NCBI GenBank assembly: GCA_963853835.1
Contig: OY970828.1
Location: 64,844,861 to 64,908,860, forward strand
Reading direction: 5' to 3'
DNA length: 64,000 nt
From: Calendula officinalis
Taxonomy: Eukaryota; Streptophyta; Magnoliopsida; Asterales; Asteraceae
Both the position numbers and the translations under genes were made by a program. Shown here one piece after another: positions 1-11,141 of the stretch (position 1 is the first letter of the stretch; each line of letters starts with the position of its first letter). Below the pieces are notes generated by a model that saw only the letters and a list, made by a program, of their open reading frames with translations, did not search any database and was not told where the DNA came from.

Positions 1-777
1 TTTGGTCCTGAGAAAGAATACCCAAGTGTATCTGGAAAAATCATCAGTAATAACAAGACAATATTGTTTCTTTCCAATACTCATTACATTTGTTGGTCCA
101 AAAAGGTCCATATGTAAGAGCTGCAAAGGAACAGAAATAGAATTGATAGCTTTGGACTTATGAGAAGATTTGTGTTGTTTACCTTTTAGGCAGGCAACAC
201 AATGATGATCACACATAAATTGTTTTTGTGGTAAACCAACTACCAAATTCTTTTTAACCAAATTGTTCATATTTTTAAAATTTGTGTGACACATCCTTCT
301 ATGCCAGAGTTCTGATTCATTTGTGTTTGCCTTAGATATAAAACAGTTGACCTCATTTGAAGAAATGAGTTCTCCCCCTATATCAAGGCAATACACATTG
401 TTTCTCCTTGGTGTTCTTAAAACAACATATTTTTCATCTAAAATAAAATCAGGAGAAAGAATGATGCACTCAATGTCTGTAAAAAGAATTTTGTTCTTCT
501 TATCACAAACTTGAGACACACTAACCAGATTATATTTAAGCTCAGCAACATAAAAGACATCATCAAAAGTAATTTTACCATTAGATACTGTACCTTTACC
601 TGTGATTTTACCTCCTTTTGGATTTTCTCCAAAAGCAACATATCCTCCTTCAAAAGACTTGAAATCTCTAAGAATTTGAAGATTTCCAGTCATGTGTCTA
701 GAGCATCCACTATCAATATGCCATGTTCTACCTTCTTCAGGCATCTGGATACTCTGCACATAAAATAAAAGGATTAG
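1..777 (-). CDS. Ty1/copia pol, 5' part (protease, GAG-pre-integrase, integrase start), cut by window edge
   Basis: Retrotransposon polyprotein read on the minus strand; the frame is open from about 777 to base 1 and leaves the window. In order it shows an aspartic-protease-type motif (WHIDSGCSRHMTG, near 686-650), a GAG-pre-integrase block beginning LWHRRMCHTN (near 308), a Cys pair in CVACLKGKQHK, and the start of the integrase core (LLHMDLFGP, ITDDFSRYTWVFF) at the left edge. This is the canonical copia order. The frame is shifted by -1 relative to the end of gag, and a pyrimidine-rich stretch ending in GTGCAG lies just before the protease motif at about 754. No ATG is needed for this part of a polyprotein. 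Copia assignment is secure; whether the full pol is intact cannot be seen. Confidence 0.88.
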
Positions 778-3239
778 TTAATTTTGGGAACCCAAGCTTG
801 TTTTGTCTTGGGTTCATCCTTGGAAGAGTGAGATTTTGAAACAGCATGTGCTTTGTATGCAGTTTTGTGCTTAAATGGTGGATTAGTACTGGTGTTTCTG
901 TTTACTACTGATCTAGGTTTATACCCGTAGTGTTTGGCTTTTGAAAATTTTACTACTGATGGACCAGTAGTGTTTGAGTAATAAGGGTTTTGACCATAAT
1001 CAGTAGTGTTTTTGTAGTTGTACCAGACAGTAGTATAATTAGGGTTTTTACCAGTAGTAAACCTGGAATAGTTTCTACTGATGTTTGAAAATTTTGAAAA
1101 TTGAGGAAAACGATTTTGTGTTCCATTGTTTTTGAAATAATTGCTTCTGTTTGGACTTTTGTACCTGGTATTTTGAACAAAACGTGGTGCATTTCTTCCA
1201 AATTTATAAGTATCAGTAGTAAATGTGTTATTGAATTCCTTTTGATTTGGTTGCTTAAGCTTCTTTTCTTTTGCTTCTTTAGTTTGTTTCAACTTTAAAG
1301 CTTTTTCCTTTTCTTTGTTAATTTTGAATTCTTTAAATTCTTTGTTATTAATCGGATTGAAATGGCAGTTTTTAGCTATGTGATTAACTTTATTGCAGAT
1401 TAAGCATGATAATTTTGTGGATTTAGAATTTTCAGGTTTTCTTTGTTCTTTTAGTTGGTTTAAATTTCTTTGATTTCCCCTTCTTAAAATTGTTGGTATA
1501 TTTTCTGAGTTGTATTTTGGGGATTCAGTTTGACTTTGTGTGGTGTGAAAACTAGTATCATTTGATTCAGTTGTTTGATTATCATCAGACGATTCATTTG
1601 ATTCATTACTGGTTTCAGTTTCAGTTTTATTTTCAACTTTTAAATTATTTAAAATTCTTTCTGTACTAGATTTCAATGGTGGAATAAAATTTGTTGGAGG
1701 TGGGACTGCATGATATCCCACTCCATGAATAACTTTTTCTGTTGTTTGATTACTAGTTAATTCATTTACAATTTGAGAGCTTCTTTCAAACTTTTTGATA
1801 GTTAATTTATTTTGTTCAAGTTCCATTTGACTTTCTTCTAGTTTGATTAAAGTTTCTTTTAATTTTAATTCAAGATGTTCTTTTTCATAAGTGGTTTGTA
1901 GCAATTCATCTTTTATCTTTTGATCAGTAATTTTATAAATTTTAATTTGATTTTCTAGATCAGCAATACAACCATTATATTCAATTCTTCTGTTTCTATT
2001 TAAGATCATCTCAGCTAGTGTTTCTTTGTTTAGTTTTTCTAATTCTTTGTAGGATTTAATGCATTCAGGAGTGCAAGATTTAGAATGTACCTCAGTAGTA
2101 GAAGGATCAGTAGTAAAAGCCATGAGAGCTTGGTTCTGTGTATGTTCTTCTGCTTGAAAGCTCCAGTCATAGCCTTGTCCTTCTTGAGACACCAAAGCAG
2201 TTGAATTTGAATTGCTGTTTTTGTTGTAGGCGGATCTTTGATCTTTGTTTGGACATTCTTTTGCAAAGTGACCTAAGTTACTACAGTTGTAGCACTTAAC
2301 CTTTGTTTTATCAAATCCAGCACGATCACCTTTGTTGTAAGACAGGTTTTGTCTTCCAGTTCTTTTAAGAAACCGTTTGGTTCTTAAGCTCAGCATGGCC
2401 ATCTGCCATTTAATGTCCATCTCTTCCAGATCATCAGGATTGAGTTGTTCAAGATCTTCACCAATCAATGCAGTATGCACATGACTAGTGAAGAATGATT
2501 CTCTTGCTATGTCTTCAATTCCTGCATTCTTGACAGCTTCCTGACTTGTTCCTGTATTTGACACAAAAGCAGCATTGTTTGAAGATAAATTTGGATTTTT
2601 AGAACTTACCTCAGATTCAAAAACTCTTAGTTCATTGTAGAGTTCATCAAGTTCTTTCTCTTCTAGAGCATCTCATTGTCTATATATCACAGTATACATA
2701 GACCATTCTTCACCCAAAGACCTGAGAAACTTCCTATTGACATCATCATTGTCTGGCTTGTATCCAACTTGATTGAGTTCACCAATAAGCTTGTTGAACC
2801 TATCAAAGACTTGTGATAGAGTTTCATTCTTTTGGCCTTTGAAGTTTTCAAAGTCCTGTTTCAGAACAGACTTCATGTTTCTTTTGGTGCTCTTAGTACC
2901 AACAAACCTCTTTTCTAGTGCTTGCCATAGCTTCTTTGCATCATCATAATCAACAAAGAGATGTTGATAATCATTGGGAATAGCAAGCAAAAGAGTGTTG
3001 ACGGCTTTGAGTTCAATTCCTTTGTCTTTCTTCTCTTTTTCACACTTCAATTTGTCTGCTTCGGTTGATGTACTTGCTGCTTGAGTCTGAATAGTTTTGT
3101 TACCTTCAACAACAACTTCCCACATGGCATAATCAGTAATAAGCATGTACTGCTTGATTCTGTTTTTCCACATCCCAAAGTTGTTGGGAGTGAGAATGGG
3201 AATTTTGTTAGCTTGAGCGCTTTCATTGTTATCAGACAT
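774..3239 (-). pseudogene. Ty1/copia gag with one in-frame TGA
   Basis: Capsid-type gag of the same element. The likely start is the ATG at 3239-3237 (MSDNNES...), because further upstream the frame runs through the primer-binding site and LTR. The N-terminal part has a typical copia gag core (ILTPNNFGMWKNRIKQYM, then LWQALEKRFVG and SQVFDRFNKLIGEL). A TGA at 2675-2673 interrupts it; after it the same frame continues (DALEEKELDELYNELRVFE) to the stop at 776-774. Two CCHC zinc knuckles are visible: CYNCSNLGHFAKEC near 2300 and CLICNKVNHIAKNC near 1390. Between and after them lies a long low-complexity Lys/Asn/Ser-rich tail with a Glu/Lys-rich, coiled-coil-like segment. One nonsense codon in an otherwise open 821-codon frame suggests a fairly young, probably inactive copy. 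Confidence 0.85.
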
Positions 3240-3308
3240 GATTAACAATTTTGAAATCGAAAGTACGAAACTTTTGTTGTTCTTAATTCGTAGATCTAGA
3301 ACCAATAA

Positions 3309-3320
3309 GCTCTGATACCA
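3309..3320 (-). other. Primer-binding site (initiator tRNA-Met type) of the copia element
   Basis: On the minus strand this reads TGGTATCAGAGC, the standard complement of the plant initiator tRNA-Met 3' end, two bases after the LTR end. It fixes the orientation: internal region toward lower coordinates. Confidence 0.9.
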
Positions 3321-3322
3321 CT

Positions 3323-3798
3323 TGTCAGGATCGAATAACCAAAACAAGTTATTATAAAACCCAGATCTACTAACACAAGAAGTTACAGCGGATTAACACT
3401 TGTGTTATTTGATTAAGAACAATGTAAACTGTAATTGAATGAATAATAAACGAAGAACACAGTTTATCACAAAAAGCTTCAATGTATTAATTCGATTGAT
3501 CAATACACGTATATTTACAATTCATAAGGAACTATATATAATAGTCCTTGAAGCCTAACTATTAAACCTAGTTATTCTAGGAATCGATTACAATTGAATT
3601 ACATAAAGATTTACATGCTATAACTAACTATACTAGAATCTCGGACACGATCAGCACCAAATATAGACATCAGTAGTATTTGTGATCGTCAGTAGTGTTT
3701 TTGCCTTTAGCAGTAGTAAGTCGAGATCAGTAGTATCTTCTATCATCAGTAGCAATAGTAATTCAATATTCAGTAGTAGAATCCTTTATGTTCCAACA
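3323..3798 (-). mobile_element. Copia LTR (476 bp) between two internal regions
   Basis: On the minus strand the LTR runs from TGTTGGAACA (3798) to CCTGACA (3323), with TG...CA ends. On its low-coordinate side comes the primer-binding site and gag. On its high-coordinate side comes a purine tract (TTAGGGGGAGAT on the minus strand, 3810-3799) that normally precedes a 3' LTR. This LTR is therefore flanked by internal sequence on both sides and was shared by two tandem copies. The LTR contains about six copies of a CAGTAGT-like motif between 3670 and 3780, also frequent in gag. Confidence 0.85.
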
Positions 3799-4260
3799 AT
3801 CTCCCCCTAAACTTGTTAATTCTTTTTGAATTACTCAAGTTTCTTTTGTTCTTCTTCTTCCCTCTTTCTTTTCTCTAGGGTGCTTTGATTTTGTTGCTTT
3901 CTTTGTTCAATGATGTATCTGCTGTTTTTCTTTGTAAAATAGTTCAACTTATTCTGGAACATTACAGCATCAAATGGCTTCATCATTGAGTTGACAAATA
4001 TCTGATACATCACCTTTTCAGAGTGTGGATATTCTTTGTCATACAAGTAAAGCTCACAATTTTTGCTTGATCTTTCAAAGAAGTACATATGTGCACTGGG
4101 AAGTACATTCCAAGCATATACATTTTCTGGATCTGTAAATATTTCTGGGTAGTTTTCTGGATAAAATGCAGCATCAATCGTTCTTGTTAAATATCCAGCA
4201 CCAGAATCTTTCCATGATTTCTTTGTTAAATATGCAGCATCAATGTATTATGTTCCAACA
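3799..4260 (-). mobile_element. 3' tail of a second copia copy, with polypurine tract and tail coding frame
   Basis: Minus-strand reading frame open from about 4246 to the stop near 3831, including HMYFFERSSKNCELYLYD and ending in a charged Arg/Lys/Glu-rich segment, then a spacer and the polypurine tract at 3810-3799. I do not recognise the encoded domain; it lies where some plant copia elements carry extra coding sequence after RNase H. At 4247-4260 the sequence again reads like the last bases of the LTR (TTATGTTCCAACA), where the copia sequence stops. The rest of this copy is missing. Confidence 0.6.
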
Positions 4261-5913
4261 ATAATACATTTGTCATTCTTGATACACTGTTCATTACTAA
4301 ACGGAGTTATAAAAAAACGGTGTTTTAGAGCACTAAACAATCCGTTATGCATAGAACATGGCGTAATTAATATGATACGTAGTATTTAAATTGCTCCATG
4401 CATGTGAGACAGTACAAATGTACAATCCTTTCAATATATATTTCATTTTGATATTTTTAAACTTATACGTCAACTATTTTATTTATTATTATAGCAAAGA
4501 TAATAATATTCTCAAACCAAATTGCATTTTGATCTTTATAACACTTTGCATAAACTATTTTATTTACTACTATAGTAAAAGATAATAATCGTAATCAAAT
4601 GGAAATTAAAGGGTTCGAATATTTAGTAGCATTTTTTTATTTTTGCCACACCTTAGTCCTCAATTCGATAAAATTTTAAAAATATTAGAAAAATATGATT
4701 ACAGTGTGCAATCGAGTTGAGTCCATTCGAGACCATTTAAAAATACTCTAAATCACCTATGTTTAAGTCAGGTCGAACTCTAGCAGGGCTATTCAAGTAT
4801 AATATCAAGCCGATAGATCTATATGTAAAATTGGGCTATTCAAGTATAATATCAAGCCGATAAATCTATATGTAAAATTGTCGACTATTAAAATGAGACA
4901 TTTAAAGGTTGTTGCACCGTATTAAAACTTTTATAATATTTATATATTAAATAAAATATTTAGCGTAAGTTTTAGTTATTAGATAAGAGATATTTACTTT
5001 TGTATTATAAGTTTGCAAATCGAAAAGAATAGTATAAATTTTATGTTTCTTATATTTTATGAACTTTTAATTTCTTAGTAAGAATTTTTTTATAATTGAT
5101 ATCAATCTTAATTAGTCCCTTTATATGTTAATTACTAATTTTTTTATTTTGTTATATATAAATTTATTTATGTATACCCTGGAGAATCATATTTGTAGTG
5201 AAAAATATGATTTGATAAATAATGGTGACGAACCAGTTTAACCAGACAGATAAATTCTAATTATAAACTCTTAAATCATAACCAATCAAATAAATGGCGA
5301 AAAAAACCCCGCAGTGAAACGCGAGTATCACTACCCTTGTTATAATACATTTAGTATTCACCTGATCCGAATGGTAATTAAATACACTAAAATCTCTTTA
5401 ATAACGTCAGAGAAGTTTATTAATTTAGAAGGTTATTAATTTATCGATAAATTAATAATTATTAATTTAAAGAGTTTTAAGTAATTATATTGTACATACC
5501 AAACAAAAAGATAAATTATTCTATGCATCTTAGAATTACGTTGCAGCGAACCTTGTGACTCAACGTAAACTAGTAACTTTTGTGTTCATATGGATTGGAA
5601 ATCAATAATGATTTTTGAAGTATATTATAAACAAGAGTCTAATATATTTTTTCAGTTTTTATAAATTATTAATTTATGATTTTCTCAGAACCGAAGATTA
5701 TAAAGGGATCTCCCGAAAAGATTTTTATCTTATTATATTATCTAGTTTTTCAATTTTTTACATTGCCCCAAGTCGGGACCAGACAAAATTCAAAGTGATT
5801 GTTCTTGCGCGAATCTCACCCGACAGAGACTATCGTCTTGCTTTCGCTATTTATTGCAAAAAAATAATTCAAAACTTATTTTTCGAAATATAAAAAAATA
5901 TCTTGAAAAAATT
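4261..5913. other. AT-rich intergenic stretch without a recognisable gene
   Basis: Very AT-rich with only short, low-complexity reading frames. It contains a 47-bp tandem duplication at 4786-4879 and a CCCCGCAG...CGCGAG hairpin-like string near 5310 that resembles a decayed transposon end. The part from about 5690 to 5890 is less AT-rich and may be organellar, since it leads into a plastid tRNA relic, but I could not name it. Confidence 0.5.
4786..4879. repeat. 47-bp tandem duplication, two copies
   Basis: Two adjacent copies beginning GGGCTATTCAAGTATAATAT at 4786 and 4833, differing at one base (gatagatc versus gataaatc). Confidence 0.9.
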
Positions 5914-5950
5914 ACGTCCAATAGGATTTGAACCTATACTAAAGGTTTAG
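5914..5950 (-). pseudogene. trnR-UCU: Plastid trnR-UCU 3' half (nuclear plastid DNA relic)
   Basis: On the minus strand these 37 bases read like the 3' half of plastid tRNA-Arg(UCU), from the end of the anticodon loop through the T arm (GGTTCAAATCC) to the acceptor strand (ATTGGACG), with about two mismatches from the plastid gene as I know it. The 5' half is absent: beyond 5950 the sequence changes to something unrelated. This indicates an old insertion of plastid DNA. How far the plastid segment extends is uncertain. Confidence 0.7.
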
Positions 5951-6294
5951 CCCGGGCATACATCCAATGCACTCTTTTCAATCATGTACCCTTGGAGCGG
6001 TACACGGAACACCAAACCAATCTTGACGAGAAAAATAATTTACTATTTAAGAAAATTTATTGATTTACCGAGTATTAATTTAAAGAATATTTATCGTAGT
6101 TTTTGTTTTATACTCCATATAAGATTAAAAGGTACACAAACAAATTGGGGTCTAAGTGAAAGGTTATTAAGAATATGGGTACAAAATGAAAATTAAGAAA
6201 AGAAGTTGATTTGCTAAAAAGCAGCGTTAATGATTCTCTTCCTCTATTTCCGCCTTTCTACTTGCTTGCTGAAGAAACAGTTTCCTCAAACAGA

Positions 6295-8587
6295 ATGGCC
6301 GGTGCATCGTCGTCGTTGACGTCTCCGGTGACAGAGGAGGAGCTAACACTGACGGTTAAATGGAGTGGTAAGGAATACACAGTCAGAGTGTGTGCCGATG
6401 ATTCCGTCGGCGAGCTAAAACGACGTATATGCGAACTCACGACCGTACTCCCCAAACGCCAGAAACTTCTTTACCCTAAAATTGGATCCAAACTCGCAGA
6501 TGATTCGATTCTTATCTCTAGTCTACCTCTCAAATCTTCTCTCAAAATGACAATGATCGGGTAAACCTATTAGTATTTGTGTGTACGTCTAATTTTAGTC
6601 AATTTCTTCTAGAATTAACAAAATTTTCGATCTGGTAGTTGTTTTCTGCAATTTATTTGTGCTGAAAGTAGTTGGAGGTTTAGCATGACTGGTTAGATCT
6701 TAATTAATTTTTATCTCTAAATGCTTTGAAACTGATTAGTCCCTAAAATCTGTGGCTGTCGGCATATAATTTTATATGCCCATATTAATAATATTGTGTG
6801 GAGAAAGAAGAGAGAAACAGTTTCTGGTACCATCTTAATACTTTCCTATGGAAGACTAAGATGAAAGCATGTACAGTTTAACAAAAAGACTTGCTTTACT
6901 TGTAATACTTGATATATTAATGAAGTTAGACCTTTTGCTTCCAGATTCAAAGAGCAACTTTTCCAAAGAATGGAACTTATAAAGCTGCATATCATATATT
7001 TGTGCTACATTATATGAGTGAACCTACAATGCCATTGAGATATCATGGTGAACTGTCACTAATGTAGTAGCCTAATTCAGACATTTTGATTACAGAATAA
7101 TTGCATATGTCAAGTATATAAGTATGGTCCTGGTGGCAGTTAATATGTAATTAGTAAAACTGATGCAAAAGTATTTTAATATTACGTTATGATCCGATAT
7201 TATTGTTTGATTGACGAATGTATTAAATTAAATTAATACTTGATTGATGCAGTACTATTGAAGATGATATAATTGTGGATCAAGTTGATGCTCCAGAAAT
7301 TGTTGATGATTTTGAAATCGGGCAAGATGAAGCTGTTGACATCAAAGACAAAGAGGTCAACAAACAGAAACTAAGGAGACGTGTTGCTCAATACAAGGCA
7401 TGTCTTTCTAATTTCTATCAATTTCACATATCAATACAAATTACTAAAATTGATATAAAGGAAAAGGAGAAAAGTTGACCTAAAAGTTGTTGGTTATGAC
7501 ATTTTAGTTGTAGGACATTTAATTATTAACTTAATATATATGTTAATGGATGTTTATTTTTAGATTGAACTAAAAAATCCATGCCGAAAAGATAAGAAGC
7601 TTCTAGTGTTGGATATAGACTATACTCTCTTTGACCATCGATCAACAGCAGAAAACCCACTTGAACTCATGCGCCCATGTAAGAATCTTACATTTATATA
7701 TTTCACTTATTAAATAGGGTTTTTCTAACTCATGCCCTTAGGGCATGAGATTAGAAGCATTGATTGAAGTTAGAATTACCATTTATATTGAAAATTGTAT
7801 TTAATGGTTGTAAAAATTAGACTTCATTTAATGCATTTTTTGATTTGTTAGGAAATGTTTTGTTCAATTAATGCTTCTAATCTCATGCCCTTAGGGCATG
7901 AGTTAGCCAAACCCAAATAAATAAACAGTTAATTAACTAACTTTCGAGCATCTGCTAACACTTGCAGATCTTCATGAGTTCTTGACAGCTGTTTATGCAG
8001 AGTATGACATCATTATATGGTCTGCAACAAGGTTAGCCTTTAGTAAATATTTTGTTACTAGATGAAGAAAAATATTAAAATAAATTATTAATAACAGCAT
8101 GAAATGGGTTGAATTAAAGATGGGACAACTTGGGGTACTCAGTAATCCCAATTACAAAATTACTGCTCTTTTAGACCATTTAGCAATGATCACAGTTCAA
8201 TCAGACACTAGAGGAATCTTTGACTGCAAACCACTTGGATTAATTTGGGCTCATTTTCCCGAGGTTTCTTCCTTACTAGTTTATTTTTGGAAAGGGTAAT
8301 TTGGTAAATGACTTATGCGTGTTTTGATAATGTGTTTTCAGTTCTACAGTTCAAAGAATACTATAATGTTTGATGATCTAAGAAGAAACTTTGTAATGAA
8401 TCCGCAAAACGGGTTGACCATAAAGCCCTTCAGAAAGGCGCATGCAAACAGAGACAGTGATCGGGAGTTGGTTAGGTTGACAGAGTACCTGCTTGCAATT
8501 GCTGATCTTGATGACATCAGCATTCTTGATCACAAGAAATGGGAGTCATATGATGAGTCAAACTTCAAACAAAGGCGTCACACTTGA
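6295..8587 (+). CDS. UBLCP1: Ubiquitin-like domain-containing CTD phosphatase (UBLCP1-type), six exons
   Basis: Exons 6295-6560, 7253-7397, 7564-7678, 7968-8031, 8098-8263 and 8342-8587; the joined 1002 bases give 333 residues plus stop. Residues about 14-88 form a ubiquitin-like domain (LTLTVKWSGKEYTVRV, then KQKLLYPKIG). From residue 150 comes a HAD/FCP1-type phosphatase domain: the DxDxT motif DIDYT at 154-158 with the nucleophile Asp, IIWSATS near 191-197, and MFDDLRRNF at 261-269, the acidic metal-binding motif. Animal and yeast-assay work on the family describes a nuclear phosphatase acting on the proteasome 19S regulatory particle; the plant role is inferred. ATG 6295 is preferred over an upstream in-frame ATG at 6211 because it starts directly before the conserved domain. 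Intron 2 begins with GC (7398-7399) rather than GT. Intron 3 carries a MITE. All catalytic motifs look intact. Confidence 0.93.
7717..7914. mobile_element. MITE (198 bp) in intron 3 of the UBLCP1 gene
   Basis: Long inverted ends of about 45 bp (GGGTTTTTCTAACTCATGCC left; the right end is its complement with few changes), flanked by AAATA at 7712-7716 and 7915-7919. Each arm itself contains a palindrome around CATGCCCTTAGGGCATG, so each end can fold on its own. It lies wholly within the intron and does not touch splice sites. Superfamily not determined. Confidence 0.8.
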
Positions 8588-10519
8588 GGGTAATTCTTGT
8601 TTCTTTTTCAGATATATATTTGCTAAAAGTTTGTAGCTTTTGAAGATTAAATGAATCTTGTCTTTGTATGCAAATTTTATTCATGTATTGTGATGTTTCT
8701 TTAGTCTTGTAAGGGTATTTGCACCAAATGTCACACCAAATTTGGTGCAAAAATGGCATCTTTAGAGAATATTTTCACATCAACAAAATTTCAAACACCA
8801 AATCTTATTTTCCAACTATTTTACATACTAAGTAAATTATTAATTATACTTCTATTTATATGCTGGTTTATTTTAGATAAATATTTGTTATAAAAAAACT
8901 AAAAACAAATTATTTTTAATAATAACTTTTTCCGAAATGAAAAAAACAGAAAAATTGTGAAAAAGAGTTCAAAGAGAGAATATCGAAGCGTTTAACTTCT
9001 ATCTTGCAACTAAAATTTCCAAACGATTGATTGTAGCTTTTTATTTACTATTGTTGTAAACCTATAACTTTCTTGTAACTAAAATCTGGTAGTATTAGAC
9101 TTTTTTGTTTAATTTTCTAGTAATATTACTAATGTTAACCTTTGATACATTTTAATATACAAATTAACTAACTGTATAAATTTAGCAATTTTAAATTGAT
9201 AATAAAAAATAAACTATGGTTTCATATTTTTGAACTCAATTAGATGGTTTTAACTAAATATTTTATGTAAAAAAGTAATAAAGTCTTGTATAATTCAACA
9301 ATATATTACAGAAATTGTCTATGTGATCTTCTAAATTATCTGATTTTGTCCTTGAACTTTCAAATTCTTTTTTTTTCACGTGCCCTTCAGTTTCCCGCAA
9401 ATTTTTGTCCTTTCATCTAAACTAGTCATCTAAATTGGTGCCAAACATGTGAGGATATTTCTAGTCTTTTTATCCAACCTTCTTCACCCTAAAACCTGCA
9501 AATTAAACATTTCTTTATCAACCTAAAACCTGTGCATTAAACTTTTCTTTATTAAATGTACCTCAATATTCATCAATATCATCATCATCTCTGCTATCTC
9601 TATGTTGAAACATACACCATGGCAACTTACGAAGGGGTTTTGTGATCTGGATTCAGGAAAATATGAACTTCAAACCTAAACTCCAACAACAATGGAAACT
9701 TACGAAGGGGTTTTCAAAAGCAACGTATGCTTTCAGGCAGACTTCTCATTTTCTGCAAAACAAAACAATTTCACTTACACCCCTTAATTAATTCTGACCC
9801 ATACATCTCCCCCATGTTTTCATCACTTCATCTATTTTCTTGAACTTGATTGAGATAAAAATGACTTTTAAAAGTCTTACGTTATGAAACTTTAAAGTAA
9901 AATGTTAAGAAAATAAAGAGTAGAGTTATATGAATTTGAGAAAATCAATGAGTTAAAATAATTAGATAGGACAATTAAGTGATAAATACAGAGTCCAATT
10001 CATGTTACTATTTTTTCTACTAATAGTAAGTATGTAGAATATAGATGTGTGAGACTAAATAGAATGAATTGGCTCATGTCTATAGCTCTTTTTCTAATGT
10101 ATATATTTGATGGAATCTTTTATAAAATAATTAAAAATTAAAAAAGAAGAAGCCTCTAGAAGTCTAGCGCTTAAACAACTTAATGACAAATAATATGGAG
10201 AGATGTGCATAAATAATTATATTTTTAACCATTTATCATGAACCATATTAAAGTAAGTATTGTATAAGTAAAATCAATTATTAATTTGTATCCTGACATC
10301 TTAATAACGTCTTTAAAAATCTCCTACACCACTTGTAAATTATTTGAGAGACAGAATTAATTTTTATTAAATATTTTTACAATCAAAATAAGTATTCAAA
10401 TCTAAAAAGACAAAAATATAAAGTATGTAAATTTATTTTATTAGTAGAATTATTAAGTAAAGAATTATATATACAAGGATTGATACCATCCTTAATCCTT
10501 ATCCAAGCTCTAGTTTATA
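8588..10519. other. Intergenic region between UBLCP1 and the FIT-like gene
   Basis: Contains the UBLCP1 3' UTR and then AT-rich sequence without a convincing gene. A near-identical 22-bp direct repeat containing AACTTACGAAGGGGTTTT occurs near 9619 and 9691. The stretch around 9310-9480 reads like decayed transposon sequence. No open frame long enough to support a protein call. Confidence 0.5.
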
Positions 10520-10835
10520 CTTCCCCTGTTTTAAAATAAGTGATACATTTTTCATTTAATGATATTTTAAAATTGGTGATACACTTTAAAACTTTCCTTA
10601 TTTGATAAAAAAATAATATGACACATACTTAAAAATTATCTCTTTTAATAAATTATAATGACTCAATTACTCTTACTTTTAGTTTTAAACATCAGTAAAT
10701 TCAATTTAATCATAATATATGAGATATATCACTCACTAACTATAAAATTTAATCTAATTTGATATATAATATAATTTTTTTCGCCTCAGAAAATAAGAAA
10801 CTCAAATTGTATAATTTATTTTGAAAGGGAGGAAG
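10520..10835. mobile_element. Stowaway-like MITE (316 bp) about 200 bp upstream of the FIT-like start codon
   Basis: Imperfect terminal inverted repeats (CTTCCCCTGTTTTAAAATAA left, TTATTTTGAAAGGGAGGAAG right) flanked by TA at 10518-10519 and 10836-10837. It belongs to the same sequence family as the MITEs at 31807-32118 and 51530-51840, with the ATAAGTGATACA motif next to the end. Confidence 0.75.
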
Positions 10836-10972
10836 TATAATTTAATGTCTACTTATACAGTTGTATTCTACCAGATCTAGATGTCTATGTCAACGAACAT
10901 CTCTCAATTTCTTAATAACCATCACGACAGCAGATGCTTTCTTCATGATTCTGTTTACACAACACTCTCAAT

Positions 10973-10979
10973 TATAAAT
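10973..10979 (+). promoter_or_regulatory. Candidate TATA box of the FIT-like gene
   Basis: TATAAAT lies 57 bases before the ATG at 11036, a plausible spacing for a short 5' UTR of about 30 bases. The MITE at 10520-10835 ends about 140 bases upstream. Confidence 0.45.
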
Positions 10980-11035
10980 CCCAGTTTTTTGATGCAACTA
11001 TTTTACTATCTCTAAATTCACCTTCATCACACAAA

Positions 11036-11141
11036 ATGGATAAGATTGAAGTCGACTCCTCTGAGTACTCAATTAGCCATTTCAATGGTGGAAACTTCAA
11101 CATGTTCCAACCCAATTTCAAGCAAGAAACTAATTTCGAAA
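11036..11141 (+). CDS. FIT: FIT-like gene, exon 1 part a (residues 1-35)
   Basis: Starts MDKIEVDSSEY and runs to the base before the retroelement. The last five bases, CGAAA (11137-11141), are the left target-site copy. The codon broken by the insertion is completed at 25772-25773. Confidence 0.8.

Noticed and set aside
3240..3347. Upstream extension of copia gag
   Set aside because: The frame runs through the primer-binding site and LTR end, so it is not coding; the ATG at 3239 is the likely start.
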